Shown: one piece after another, positions 8,770 through 18,521 of the stretch
Layout: every line of letters begins with the position of its first letter
Position numbering within the stretch: the first letter of the stretch is position 1
From: CAWKMN01 sp963850765
GTDB taxonomy: Bacteria > Chloroflexota > Anaerolineae > Aggregatilineales > Aggregatilineaceae
DNA: 64,000 nt
Direction: 5' to 3'
Assembly: GCA_963850765.1 (NCBI GenBank)
Contig: CAWKMN010000003.1
Span: 248,001 to 312,000 of the forward strand
Notes under the pieces: generated by a model
The model's database searches: none
Told to the model about the DNA's origin: nothing
What the model saw: only the letters and a program-made list of their open reading frames with translations
Made by a program: the position numbers and the translations under genes

Positions 8770-9336
8770 CTATTCAAAATCCACTCGGGTTATCTCGCTC
8801 ACATCCGGCGCATCTTTGGCATGCTGGATCAACGAGACCAGCAGAAGTTGCGCCAGCCGGAAAAAATCCTGCAGCTGATCCAGGCGCTCGACATAAAACT
8901 CGGCCAGACTCCGCGAGTCCTCGCCCATTTCCGGGAGGGCTCGCTGCAGATGATCGGCGTTGTCTTGCAGCACGCGCAGCGCCTGGTTGACATCGCGCAG
9001 TTCGCGGCTGCTCAGAATATTGCTCAGGATTTGCCAGAAATCGCTCTCCGCCCGGTAGTATTTGCGGCGATCGTCTTTGACCCACACCTCGTGTACAATG
9101 CCCATGTGCTCCAGGGTGCGCATGTGCGTGCTGACACTGGCTTTAGAGATGGCCAACCGCTCCATCAGGTCGTCCAGGCTGAGCGCGACCGGGCTCAACA
9201 TCAGCGCGCCAAAAAGCTGGCCCATGACCTTCGAGAAGCCAAAATAGCCGGCAAGCTGTCCCAGCCCTTCAATCATGCTGGTATTGACCGTGTCCAGCGT
9301 TTCGTTCGCCGGGGATTGTGCGTTCGGTTGGTCCAT
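8770..9336 (-). CDS. GbsR/MarR-family transcriptional regulator
   Basis: 188 aa from the ATG at 9336. A winged helix is visible near residues 45-110 (LSLDDLMERLAISKASVSTH, then GIVHEVWVKDDRRKYYRAE in the wing), followed by a long helical dimerisation region. This is the GbsR-like branch of the MarR family. The frame stays open 5' of this start, but that part is antisense to the next gene, and homology begins only here. It is divergent from the surface-protein gene at 9488, which it may control. Confidence 0.85.
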   Translation of the reverse strand: MDQPNAQSPANETLDTVNTSMIEGLGQLAGYFGFSKVMGQLFGALMLSPVALSLDDLMERLAISKASVSTHMRTLEHMGIVHEVWVKDDRRKYYRAESDFWQILSNILSSRELRDVNQALRVLQDNADHLQRALPEMGEDSRSLAEFYVERLDQLQDFFRLAQLLLVSLIQHAKDAPDVSEITRVDFE

Positions 9337-9386
9337 GAGCGTTGCTGCTTTTCTCAGGTGCAGAATTTCTGATGGATCTGTGGAGA

Positions 9387-9415
9387 ATGGTAGCAGGCTG
9401 TGAGGCCCGCCGCAA
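9387..9415 (-). promoter_or_regulatory. Predicted promoter of the GbsR-like regulator
   Basis: Minus-strand TTGCGG, 17-base spacer, TACCAT. It sits back to back with the plus-strand promoter at 9421-9449. Confidence 0.4.
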
Positions 9416-9420
9416 GTGTT

Positions 9421-9449
9421 TTTACAGCCGGGACAAAGCGGAGTATAAT
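9421..9449 (+). promoter_or_regulatory. Predicted sigma-70-type promoter of the surface-protein gene
   Basis: TTTACA, exactly 17 bases, TATAAT, located 39 bases before the ATG at 9488. Confidence 0.65.
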
Positions 9450-9487
9450 GGGGGGTGTATGGGCAGGAAAGGCTCCGGAGGGGGGCT

Positions 9488-10135
9488 ATGAGACTAAAAT
9501 CAAGGATAGGGAAGAGCGGTGCGCTGGCGCTAATTCTGATCGCCGTGCTCGCGCTCTCTCCCCCGGCCGCCGCCCAGCAGACGAATTGGCTCAGCTTTGA
9601 TCCTACTCTCTCCCTGACCGCCGTACTGCCTTCCGGATCGTTGGGGCTCCCCGGTGAATCCATCAACTGGGTGATCACGGTAAGCAACCCCGGTGCATCG
9701 GCCGGCACCAATGTGGTGGTCAGCGATACGCTCCAACCCGAACTGCGCATCGATCGCGCTGAAACGGCCCAGGGCGAAGCTGTCATCAGCGAGCAGATGG
9801 TCGTGTTTACGATCCCGGTGCTGAACCCTGGCGAATCGGTTCGCATGCAGATCGCGACGACGGTGCTCAAGAGCCCGCCTGAGGGGATCATGGTGAACCA
9901 GGCCCTCCTGGCCGCCACGGGCCCCGACGGCGCGATCACGCGCAAAGCCACGACCGAACTCTCTCTGCCCGTGTCACTGCCTGCCACGGGTTACGTTCCC
10001 CCCCCTGAGCCGGATTTCCCCGGCGAGGGCGAACCTTCGGCGCTCCAGATCGCGCTGGCGGCCGTCGGTGTGGTCATGCTCGGCGCGGCCGTCGTGTGGT
10101 ATCGCGGGCGCAAGCGCTGGCTGGGACGGCTGTAG
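9488..10135 (+). CDS. Secreted DUF11-type surface protein with LPATG motif and C-terminal membrane anchor
   Basis: 215 aa from ATG 9488, chosen because GGAGGGGGG lies just upstream (an in-frame start at 9455 has none). A signal peptide (basic MRLKSRIGK, hydrophobic core, AAAQQ cleavage region) precedes a single DUF11-like immunoglobulin-type domain (SWVITVSNPGxxxGTNVVVSDTL style; residues about 45-155). The C-terminus has LPATG, a 17-residue Pro/Glu-rich spacer, one hydrophobic segment and a basic tail RGRKRWLGRL. That order fits a sortase-type or exosortase-like sorting signal, but the spacer is longer than usual. No sortase lies nearby. Confidence 0.75.
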   Translation: MRLKSRIGKSGALALILIAVLALSPPAAAQQTNWLSFDPTLSLTAVLPSGSLGLPGESINWVITVSNPGASAGTNVVVSDTLQPELRIDRAETAQGEAVISEQMVVFTIPVLNPGESVRMQIATTVLKSPPEGIMVNQALLAATGPDGAITRKATTELSLPVSLPATGYVPPPEPDFPGEGEPSALQIALAAVGVVMLGAAVVWYRGRKRWLGRL

Positions 10136-10256
10136 AAAAAGCGGTCAGCGGTCAGTTTTCAGCCAAGATTCCACTATCCCCATATTGCTCGCGGCCCGAT
10201 CCGGACAGCGGCCGAAGTCCCAGGGGCCTATCTCCATACACCCCAATAGCTCGTCG

Positions 10257-11093
10257 CTACTCGGACGGCGGGGTGGGGGTAGGCGTGAGCAGCTGTTCCG
10301 GCGGCGGGACATAGCCGCCCGTGCCGACGACCAGCCCGGCGGACTGCGCCAGCAGCGGCAGATAGGGCAGCATGTACAGGCCGGGGCAGTCGGTTTCGCT
10401 GTTGAACTGGCGGTGCCCGGCCAGATGGGTCAGTTCCAGGCGCAGCGCCAGCCAGTCGATCAGCCGCTGCCCGGCGTTGATCTGTTCGGGCGTGGGCTCG
10501 GTCGTGTCCAGATCGCCAAAAAAGACGACGCCCACACTGCCGGTATTAAAATGCTCAACATGCGTGCCGCGCACGTTCAGGTCGCGCCCCTCGAAGACTT
10601 GCCCGCCGCGCCCGATGCCAAAGTGATAGCCCACGTCCGCCCAGCCGCGCAGATCCATGTGCTCGCGCTGGATGCGCTGCATGGTGCTCATATCGTCACT
10701 TTCGATCAGCACCGAATGGTGGACCACGATGGTCTGGTAGTCGTCGCGCAGATCGCCCTCGTATTCGCGCCAGCCGAGCGGGGTGCTGATGCTGTAGTAT
10801 CCTGATTCGAATTGAGCCGCGTGATCCGGTTCGCGCGCGCCCCAGGCGGCCCGCGAAATGATCTCCGGCCGGTCGATCTGCTTGAGACGGTCGGGGCGGG
10901 GTGATGACGGCGCGGGCGCGGACGGGATGCCGGTCGCGGCTGTGGACGCGTCCGGGCGAGGTGCGTCCTTCGTCGCTTCTCTAAAGACCAGATAACCGGC
11001 GATGCCGCCGATACAGGTCAGCCCAGCGCCAACGGCACTCATCCCGGCGATACCGAGAAAATCTCGGCGCGAATATCTGTTTCTCCTGCGCAT
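10257..11093 (-). CDS. Tat-exported N-acetylmuramoyl-L-alanine amidase (Amidase_2/PGRP)
   Basis: 278 aa. The N-terminus has a twin-arginine signal (RRDFLGIAG) followed by a hydrophobic segment. An amidase_2/PGRP domain follows (about residues 85-255): IVVHHSV with a zinc-binding His, YHFGIGRGGQVFEGRD, then GHRQFNSETDCPG with the second His and Cys zinc ligands. It would cleave the MurNAc-L-Ala bond in peptidoglycan outside the membrane. The C-terminus is a short Thr/Pro-rich tail. The ATG at 11093 has AGGAA nine bases upstream. No phage genes are nearby, so this is a cellular enzyme rather than an endolysin. Confidence 0.88.
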   Translation of the reverse strand: MRRRNRYSRRDFLGIAGMSAVGAGLTCIGGIAGYLVFREATKDAPRPDASTAATGIPSAPAPSSPRPDRLKQIDRPEIISRAAWGAREPDHAAQFESGYYSISTPLGWREYEGDLRDDYQTIVVHHSVLIESDDMSTMQRIQREHMDLRGWADVGYHFGIGRGGQVFEGRDLNVRGTHVEHFNTGSVGVVFFGDLDTTEPTPEQINAGQRLIDWLALRLELTHLAGHRQFNSETDCPGLYMLPYLPLLAQSAGLVVGTGGYVPPPEQLLTPTPTPPSE

Positions 11094-11217
11094 GACCGAT
11101 TCCTATGATGCTCTCTGCCGCAAATGATAACAGCCCGGCGGAATCGTGTCCATCAGGACGCGCACCGGGCGAAGACGCCGAAGCTTATGTTGTGTTTGAA
11201 ATTTACTCATGCTACGA

Positions 11218-11235
11218 TTGTAATAGTCTTCACAT
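11218..11235. promoter_or_regulatory. Rex-like operator upstream of rex
   Basis: TTGTAATAGTCTTCACAT matches the Rex consensus TTGTGAA-N4-TTCACAA at 11 of 14 specified positions. It lies about 70 bases before the rex start, consistent with the NADH-responsive autoregulation known for Rex in other bacteria. Confidence 0.45.
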
Positions 11236-11302
11236 GGTGAGCGAAATGGTCGTATCATGATTTAGCTTGATTCGCTGCTGACAAGAGGGGATGGCGGTTA
11301 AC

Positions 11303-11921
11303 ATGTCGCACATACCAGATATTGTGATCGGGCGGCTGCCGATCTACTTGCGCGCATTGAGCCACATGATCCAGGAGAAAAAAGAGTACACCTCGTCGCA
11401 CGAACTGGGCGAGCGGCTGGGCATCAGCTCGGCACAGATTCGCAAGGATCTGTCGCACTTCGGTGAGTTTGGCAAGCAGGGCACCGGGTACAATGTCGCG
11501 TATCTCTACGACCAGATTCGACACATTCTGAACGTGGATCACGAATGGTCGATGGCGGTGGTCGGCGTGGGCGACCTGGGGCACGCCATTGCCCACTACA
11601 AGGGTTTTAAGGCGCGCGGATTCCGGGTGGCCTGCCTGTTCGAACTCCGACCCGGCCAAGATTGGCGCGCAGGTGGGCGGCCTGCCGGTCATGTCGATCG
11701 ATGACATGATGTCCGAAATCCAGCGGCAGCAGATCAAAGTGGCCATGATTGCCACACCCGCCGATCAGGCCCAGAAGGTTGCCAACCTGTTGGTCCAGGC
11801 CGGGGTGCGCGCGATTCTAAACTACGCGCCGATTTCGCTTGCCGTGCCGCCTCAGGTCCACGTGCAGTATATCGACCCGGCGGTTCACCTTCAGCATATG
11901 ACGTTCTATATCAACGGCTAG
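11303..11921 (+). CDS. rex: Redox-sensing transcriptional repressor Rex (single-base frameshift)
   Basis: Rex senses the NADH/NAD ratio and represses fermentation and respiration genes. The N-terminal winged helix starts IPDIVIGRLPIYLRAL, the recognition region reads ISSAQIRKDLSHFGEFG, and the Rossmann motif is VVGVGDLGHA. At about 11643 one extra A turns the expected FDSDPAKIG into FELRPGQDW; the remaining frame (to 11921) then gives the standard C-terminus ending HLQHMTFYING. Removing that base gives about 205 aa, the family length. I prefer ATG 11303 because AGAGGGG abuts 11291 too closely. Sequencing error is likelier than loss. Confidence 0.9.
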
Positions 11922-11993
11922 AAGCGACTCACCACCGAGGACACGAGGTCCACAGAGAAAATCAAGGGAAAAGAAAGAGAAAAGACGGGAATC

Positions 11994-12533
11994 CTATCCC
12001 TTGGACCTGCTGCGCCAGGGGTAGGGCTCACTCCGCTGCCGTTCGTGTTCGGCACGCCGTTCGAGCACATAGCGCGCCAGCAGACAGGCGCTTGCCGCTC
12101 CCACATAATCAAAGCCAATATCCAGAACGGAGGCATGCCGCCCCGGTACAAATGCCTGATGCAGTTCGTCGGTCAGGGCATAGCTGACGGCGAGCAGAAT
12201 CGCCAGGTGAGCGGCTTCGCGCACGGGCCGCTGCTCGATTCGCAGCGCGCGCAGGATCAGCACGGCCAGCAGTCCATAGCCGGCCATGTGCGATCCTTTC
12301 TTGACCAGCGTCTCCCAACTCTGCTCGGTGAAGATCGGCATCACGCCGGAGAAGTACACGCCGTCGCTGTGACCCGCGGGCGGCGTTTTGGGCTGGGCTG
12401 AGAACACGAAGATCAGCAGCATGAGGACCAGCGGTGGCCCCCAGGTCTGCGCGAAACGCCGCGCGGAAACCTGCCGGCCCATATGTGCATTTTGCTGGTT
12501 TGAGGTGGAGACTTTCTTCGTTATCATACCCAC
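11994..12533 (-). CDS. VanZ-like membrane protein
   Basis: 179 aa, with about four transmembrane segments. The family signature is visible as SHMAGYGLLA (helix 2) and DELHQAFVPGRHASVLDIGFDYVGA (here split: DELHQ, PGR, then D-x-x-x-D). VanZ-family proteins affect teicoplanin sensitivity in enterococci; their general function is unknown. ATG at 12527 (MITKK) is an equally good start. There is a basic C-terminal tail. No van cluster is present. Confidence 0.8.
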   Translation of the reverse strand: MGMITKKVSTSNQQNAHMGRQVSARRFAQTWGPPLVLMLLIFVFSAQPKTPPAGHSDGVYFSGVMPIFTEQSWETLVKKGSHMAGYGLLAVLILRALRIEQRPVREAAHLAILLAVSYALTDELHQAFVPGRHASVLDIGFDYVGAASACLLARYVLERRAEHERQRSEPYPWRSRSKG

Positions 12534-12607
12534 ACGTTAACACAGAGCTTCAGCCAACAGCAACAGGCGCTTGCAAGGCGTCTGCCTGACGCCGGCATCA
12601 GAGTTGA

Positions 12608-12703
12608 AACCTCACCCCCCGCCCCCCTCTCCATGCATGGAGAGGGGGAGCAGATCAAGTCCCCTCTCCGCGTGTGGAGAGGGGATTTAGGGGTGAGGTA
12701 AAG
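12608..12703. repeat. Palindromic intergenic repeat, family B
   Basis: CCTCACCCCCCGCCCCCCTC, hairpin CTCCATGCATGGAG, a short spacer, hairpin CTCTCCGCGTGTGGAGAG, then GGGGATTTAGGGGTGAGG. Starts with CCTCACC and ends with its complement GGTGAGG, so the whole unit is a long imperfect palindrome. Related copies: 3317, 17795, 54659, 59118. Confidence 0.8.
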
Positions 12704-12746
12704 CCTTCCAGGCAGGTTCTCATCACAACAGAGGGAGCAGACGGGT

Positions 12747-13625
12747 ATGTTTTCCAATCTGACTATCGCATTCATCGGCAGCGGCAATATGGGCGAGGCG
12801 ATGATCCACGGCCTGCTCACCAAGAAGATGATCGAGCCGGACGCAGATCGTCGCCGCCGATCCGCGCGCGGAGCACTTGCAGGATCTGCACGCGCGCTAT
12901 GGGATGCGCTACACCACCGACAATCTCGACGCCGCGACCCAGGCCGATATTCTGGTGCTGTCGGTCAAACCGCAGGTGTTGGACGACGTGCTGCCCGAAG
13001 TCCGCGGCGGCGCGCAGACCTGCTCGCTGGTGGTGAGCATCGTGGCCGGCTCGCCTATCCGCAAGATCGCGGACGGATTGGCGAATGCCTCCGTGGTGCG
13101 TGTCATGCCCAACACGCCGGCCCGGATCGGCCAGGGGATCAGCGTGTGGACGGCCACCGCCGAAGTGCCCGAACCGCAGCGCGAGCAGGCGCGGCGGCTG
13201 CTGCAAGCGTTCGGGGAGGAGATCTTCGTCAAGGACGAAGACTATCTCGACATGGCGACGGCCCTCAGCGGCACCGGCCCGGCGTATGTGTTCCTGTTCA
13301 TGGAGGCGATGGTCGATGCGGGCGTGCATCTGGGCTTTTCGCGCCATGTCGCGGAGAAGCTCGTGATCCAGACCATGCGCGGCTCGGTCGAATATGCGGC
13401 GCAGTCCGGGCTGCACATGGCGATGCTGCGCAACGAAGTGACCAGTCCCGGCGGCACATCGCCGAGGCGATCTACCAGCTTGAGAAGGGCGGGCTGCGCA
13501 CCGTGATCTCGCGCGCGATCTGGGCGGCGTACCAGCGCAGCGTGGGGTTAGGCGGCGGGCGTAAGGTCTCGCGGCTGGCCGGGCGGCATCCTGACAGCAC
13601 CACCAACGGCGAGGAAGAGGGGTAA
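12747..13625 (+). CDS. proC: Pyrroline-5-carboxylate reductase (two frameshifts)
   Basis: Last step of proline synthesis, NAD(P)H-dependent, cytoplasmic. The Rossmann start IAFIGSGNMGEAMIHGLL is in one frame. An extra G near 12842 moves the gene to a second frame carrying LSVKPQVLDDVLP, VVRVMPNTPARIGQGI and ALSGTGPAYVFLFMEAM, the ProC catalytic and dimer motifs. A missing base near 13455 (expected TSAEAIYQLEKGG) returns it to the first frame for QLEKGGLRTVISRAIWAAYQRS. Corrected length is about 290 aa. GAGGGAG sits nine bases before the ATG. Both indels lie in C/G-rich tracts. Confidence 0.88.
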   Translation: MFSNLTIAFIGSGNMGEAMIHGLLTKKMIEPDADRRRRSARGALAGSARALWDALHHRQSRRRDPGRYSGAVGQTAGVGRRAARSPRRRADLLAGGEHRGRLAYPQDRGRIGECLRGACHAQHAGPDRPGDQRVDGHRRSARTAARAGAAAAASVRGGDLRQGRRLSRHGDGPQRHRPGVCVPVHGGDGRCGRASGLFAPCRGEARDPDHARLGRICGAVRAAHGDAAQRSDQSRRHIAEAIYQLEKGGLRTVISRAIWAAYQRSVGLGGGRKVSRLAGRHPDSTTNGEEEG

Positions 13626-13685
13626 CAACCTTATCGAAGCGTACTATCTGGCCGCTGACGGTCGGCCCGAAGCAGCAGATTACCG

Positions 13686-13717
13686 GGGCAGGTAAACAGA
13701 CCTGCCCTTATTGTTTC
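13686..13717 (+). terminator. Rho-independent terminator after proC
   Basis: Perfect 8-bp stem GGGCAGGT / ACCTGCCC with a six-base loop, followed by TTATTGTTTCTTC. Confidence 0.65.
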
Positions 13718-13730
13718 TTCTCATCTGTAT

Positions 13731-13760
13731 TTGAATATTTCTGTTTAATTGTACTATATT
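13731..13760 (+). promoter_or_regulatory. Predicted promoter of the ATP synthase genes
   Basis: TTGAAT, 18 bases, TATATT, in a distinctly AT-rich stretch 90 bases before the atpA ATG. It lies just after the proC terminator, which suggests that atpA is the first gene of its transcript rather than the continuation of a longer atp operon. Confidence 0.5.
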
Positions 13761-13851
13761 TTACAAAATCGAATTGCCTCAAATCCTCTACTCCATCTAC
13801 AATTTGTACCAGACATCACGAACAGTCTGGCTGCAAGGAGAATTTGCTATC

Positions 13852-15378
<1,527 letters not shown>

Positions 15379-15395
15379 GGCGTGAGGATACTGCC

Positions 15396-16358
15396 ATGCC
15401 TACTGCACGCGAAATCAAGCGCCGGATCGGGTCCGTGCGCAACATCAATCAGGTAACGCGCGCGCTGGAAGCCGTGTCGGCTTCGGCGGTGCGCAAGTCG
15501 CAGGCGGCCGTGCTGTCGAGCCGGCCCTATGCCCAGCACGCCTATGATGTGCTGGTCAACGTCGCCGCGCAGAACGTGGGGCCGTCGCTGCACCCGCTGC
15601 TCGAAGTGCGCGAGCCGGTGACGCGGATCACCATGCTGCTGATCACCGGCGATCGCGGTCTGGCCGGCGCGTACAACACGAACATCGTGCGGCGCGCGAC
15701 GCGCTTTGTCGAACAGTACCAGCGCCCGGTGCGCTGGATCACGGTGGGTCGCAAAGGGCGCGACCTGATCCGGCGGTGGATCGCGGCACGTCGCGGCGAC
15801 GATAACGCGCCCGCCTATCTGAAAGACCAGGAGATCGTGGCGGAGTTCTCACATCTGCCCGCCGATCCGAATCTGAGCGACGTGGCTCAGATCGCGCACG
15901 TAGCTTTTGACGAGTTTTTGCGGGTCCCGGTGGATGAATTGTTCATCGCCTATACCAGCTTCATCAACACCATGACCCAGCAGCCGCGCGTGCTGCCGCT
16001 GCTGCCGCTGCGCCCCCTTGCGCCGCGCAGCCGTACCGTCGTGGAACTGGTCGATCCCAAGCCCGAAGCCCGCTACAGCAACCGGGTGTATATCTACGAA
16101 CCGAGCGCCGAAGCGATTCTCAATGAAGTGATTCCGCGCTTCACCGAATTGCAGATCTTGCAGGCGCTCCGCGAGAGCCTGTCCAGCGAGCACAGTGCGC
16201 GGATGGTGGCGATGCGGAACGCGTCGGAAAATGCCGACAGCCTGTCGGACCTGCTGCAACTGGCCTACAACAAGGCGCGCCAGCTGGGGATCACGAGCGA
16301 GATTCTGGACATTATCGGCGGTGTGGAAGCCCTGAAACAATCCGAGGGAGATGACTAG
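15396..16358 (+). CDS. atpG: F1Fo ATP synthase subunit gamma
   Basis: 320 aa; central rotor shaft. The N-terminal helix has REIKRRIGSVRNINQVTRAL and the C-terminal helix RMVAMRNASENADSLSDLLQL followed by NKARQLGITSEILDIIGG, the standard catch and rotor ends. Slightly longer than the usual 285-295 aa because of the central region (about 195-230, with PLLPLRPLAPRSR). Seventeen bases separate it from atpA and six from atpD. Confidence 0.95.
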   Translation: MPTAREIKRRIGSVRNINQVTRALEAVSASAVRKSQAAVLSSRPYAQHAYDVLVNVAAQNVGPSLHPLLEVREPVTRITMLLITGDRGLAGAYNTNIVRRATRFVEQYQRPVRWITVGRKGRDLIRRWIAARRGDDNAPAYLKDQEIVAEFSHLPADPNLSDVAQIAHVAFDEFLRVPVDELFIAYTSFINTMTQQPRVLPLLPLRPLAPRSRTVVELVDPKPEARYSNRVYIYEPSAEAILNEVIPRFTELQILQALRESLSSEHSARMVAMRNASENADSLSDLLQLAYNKARQLGITSEILDIIGGVEALKQSEGDD

Positions 16359-16364
16359 GATATT

Positions 16365-17789
16365 ATGACAAGCGCAGTCAAACAAGAAACCGAAGGCGTT
16401 GTTTCGCAGATTCTCGGTGGGGTGGTGGATGTGAAATTCCCCAACAACTCCAATCTGCCCGAAATTTACGATGCGATCCGCGTGCCGCGTTCCGGCCAGG
16501 ACGATCTGATCCTCGAAGTGCAGCTTCACATGGGCGGTAACGCGGTGCGCTGCGTGGCGATGGATACCACCGACGGCCTGCAGCGCCGTGTGCCGGCGTT
16601 TGCCACGGGCTCGCCGATCCTGGTGCCGGTGGGCGACGCGGCGCTGGGCCGCATCTTCAACGCGCTGGGCCACCCGGTCGATAATCTGGGGCCGGTCAGC
16701 GCCGAGACCATGTACCCGATTCACCGTTTGGCCCCGGCGTTTGAGGAGCAGTCGACCTCGGTAGAGATGTTCGAGACGGGTATCAAGGTGATCGACCTGA
16801 TCGCGCCCTTCCGCAAGGGCGGCAAAGCCGGCATCTTCGGCGGTGCGGGTGTGGGCAAAACCGTCGTGATCATGGAACTGATCCGCTCCATCGCGACTCA
16901 GCACGAGGGCTTCTCGGTCTTCGCCGGGGTAGGGGAGCGCACGCGCGAGGGTACGCAGCTTTACGGCGAAATGAACGACAGCGGCGTGATCAAGCAGACG
17001 GCGATGGTGTTCGGCCAGATGAACGAGCCGCCCGGCGTGCGTCTGCGCGTGGCCCTGAGCGCCCTGGCGATGGCCGAATACTTCCGCGACCAGGGACGCG
17101 ACGTGCTGCTGTTCATCGACAACATCTTCCGCTTCTCGATGGCGGGTTCGGAAGTGTCCGCGCTGTTGGGGCGTATGCCGTCCGCCGTGGGCTACCAGCC
17201 GACGCTGGCGCAGGAAATGGGCGATCTTCAGGAACGCATCACCTCCACCAAGACTGGCTCGATCACGTCCCTGCAAGCGGTGTATGTGCCCGCTGACGAC
17301 TATTCGGACCCGGCCCCGGTGGCCGTGTTCGCGCACCTGGACGGTACGCTGGCGCTGGACCGCGCGATCGCGGCGCAGGCGATTTACCCGGCGGTTGATC
17401 CGCTGGCGAGCAACAGCCGCATTCTCGATCCGAACATTGTGGGCGAGGAACACTATGAGACGGCGCGCGAAGTGCAGCAGATGCTCCAGCGCTACAAGGA
17501 TCTTCAGGACATTATCGCGATCCTGGGCGTGGATGAACTGTCGGAAGATGACAAGGCGATCGTCGCCCGCGCGCGCCGCATCCAGTTCTTCCTGAGCCAG
17601 CCGTTTTTCGTGGCGCAGCAGTTCACCGGGCGCGAAGGGCGCTACGTGCCGGTGCGCGATACGGTACGCGGCTTCCGCATGATTCTCGACGGCGAACTGG
17701 ATCACATCCCGGAGCAGATGTTCTACATGGCCGGGCCGGTTGAAGACGTGTTGGCCCGCTACGAGCAGGAACAGGCGCAGGCGGGGTAG
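16365..17789 (+). CDS. atpD: F1Fo ATP synthase subunit beta
   Basis: 474 aa; catalytic F1 subunit. P-loop GGAGVGKTVVIMELI near residue 160, the catalytic GERTREG, LLFIDNIFRF (Walker B), and SALLGRMPSAVGYQPTL are all intact. The C-terminus YMAGPVEDVLARYEQ is standard. Separated from atpC by a repeat of about 135 bases, which could affect their relative expression. Confidence 0.97.
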   Translation: MTSAVKQETEGVVSQILGGVVDVKFPNNSNLPEIYDAIRVPRSGQDDLILEVQLHMGGNAVRCVAMDTTDGLQRRVPAFATGSPILVPVGDAALGRIFNALGHPVDNLGPVSAETMYPIHRLAPAFEEQSTSVEMFETGIKVIDLIAPFRKGGKAGIFGGAGVGKTVVIMELIRSIATQHEGFSVFAGVGERTREGTQLYGEMNDSGVIKQTAMVFGQMNEPPGVRLRVALSALAMAEYFRDQGRDVLLFIDNIFRFSMAGSEVSALLGRMPSAVGYQPTLAQEMGDLQERITSTKTGSITSLQAVYVPADDYSDPAPVAVFAHLDGTLALDRAIAAQAIYPAVDPLASNSRILDPNIVGEEHYETAREVQQMLQRYKDLQDIIAILGVDELSEDDKAIVARARRIQFFLSQPFFVAQQFTGREGRYVPVRDTVRGFRMILDGELDHIPEQMFYMAGPVEDVLARYEQEQAQAG

Positions 17790-17794
17790 AGCAG

Positions 17795-17927
17795 CCTCAC
17801 CCCCAACCCCCTCTCCACGTGGTAGAGAGGGTGGGTATGAGCGGGAATACTGTAGCGGCGGGTTAACAAACCCGCCCGGCAAGTCCCCTCTCCGCGTGTG
17901 GAGAGGGGATTTAGGGGTGAGGTAAAC
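17795..17927. repeat. Repeat family B inside the ATP synthase operon
   Basis: CCTCACCCCCAACCCCCTC... through GGGGATTTAGGGGTGAGG, with an inner GCGGGTTAACAAACCCGC hairpin. Lies between the atpD stop and the atpC start. Confidence 0.8.
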
Positions 17928-17952
17928 CCTTCAAACAGGAGAAAGCACTCGA

Positions 17953-18396
17953 ATGCCACTCGAAGTCGAAGTCGTATCGCAGGTGCGGCGGCTGTACCAC
18001 ACGGAAAAAGCCACGATGGTGATCATCCCCGGGAGTGAGGGTGTGTTGGGCGTGCTGCCAAATCATACGCCGCTGCTCACGACGCTGTCCTTTGGCGAAC
18101 TGCGCATCGTCGAGGGGGACGATGTGGTGAGTTTTGTCGTGTACGGCGGGGTGGTCGAGGTCCGGCCACACAAGGTGACGGTGCTGGCCGACGACGCCGA
18201 ATCCGTCCGCGAGCTGGATATGGATCAGATCGAAGCGGCGCGGGCGCGGGCGCGCGAACTGATGGAGCAGGCTCCCTCCGCCGAACAGCGTGCCGAGATC
18301 GCGCAGGAACTCCGCCGCGCGGAAATCGCTGCCAAAGTCCAATCCCGCGCGATGAATCGCCCCGGAGTACGGATCCGCTCGCTGGACGACGATTAA
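17953..18396 (+). CDS. atpC: F1Fo ATP synthase subunit epsilon
   Basis: 147 aa. The beta-sandwich domain (1-88) has the typical MVIIPGSEGVLGVLPNHTPLLT, and the C-terminal two-helix hairpin includes LDMDQIEAARARARELM and a long polar tail. The epsilon C-terminal helices can inhibit ATP hydrolysis in other species. GAGAAAG precedes the ATG. Confidence 0.94.
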   Translation: MPLEVEVVSQVRRLYHTEKATMVIIPGSEGVLGVLPNHTPLLTTLSFGELRIVEGDDVVSFVVYGGVVEVRPHKVTVLADDAESVRELDMDQIEAARARARELMEQAPSAEQRAEIAQELRRAEIAAKVQSRAMNRPGVRIRSLDDD

Positions 18397-18521
18397 CGCA
18401 CGCGGTACATTGTCGCTTGTGAAGATATGCGCTAGGATCATCCATCCTGGCGCTGTTTTTTCTCTGGCCGGGTTTGCGATATAGTGAGCGCCGATGGATC
18501 GGACTGCTGAGGTAAAACTCG

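Noticed and set aside
9337..9987. N-terminal extension of the GbsR-like frame to 9987
   Set aside because: No homology before ATG 9336 and it lies opposite the signal-peptide gene, which has its own promoter and ribosome site.
10257..11093. Amidase as a phage endolysin
   Set aside because: It has a Tat signal and no phage genes are nearby; it fits a cellular envelope enzyme.
15849..17882. 677-codon minus-strand frame over atpG/atpD
   Set aside because: Antisense shadow of conserved ATP synthase genes; no family motif.
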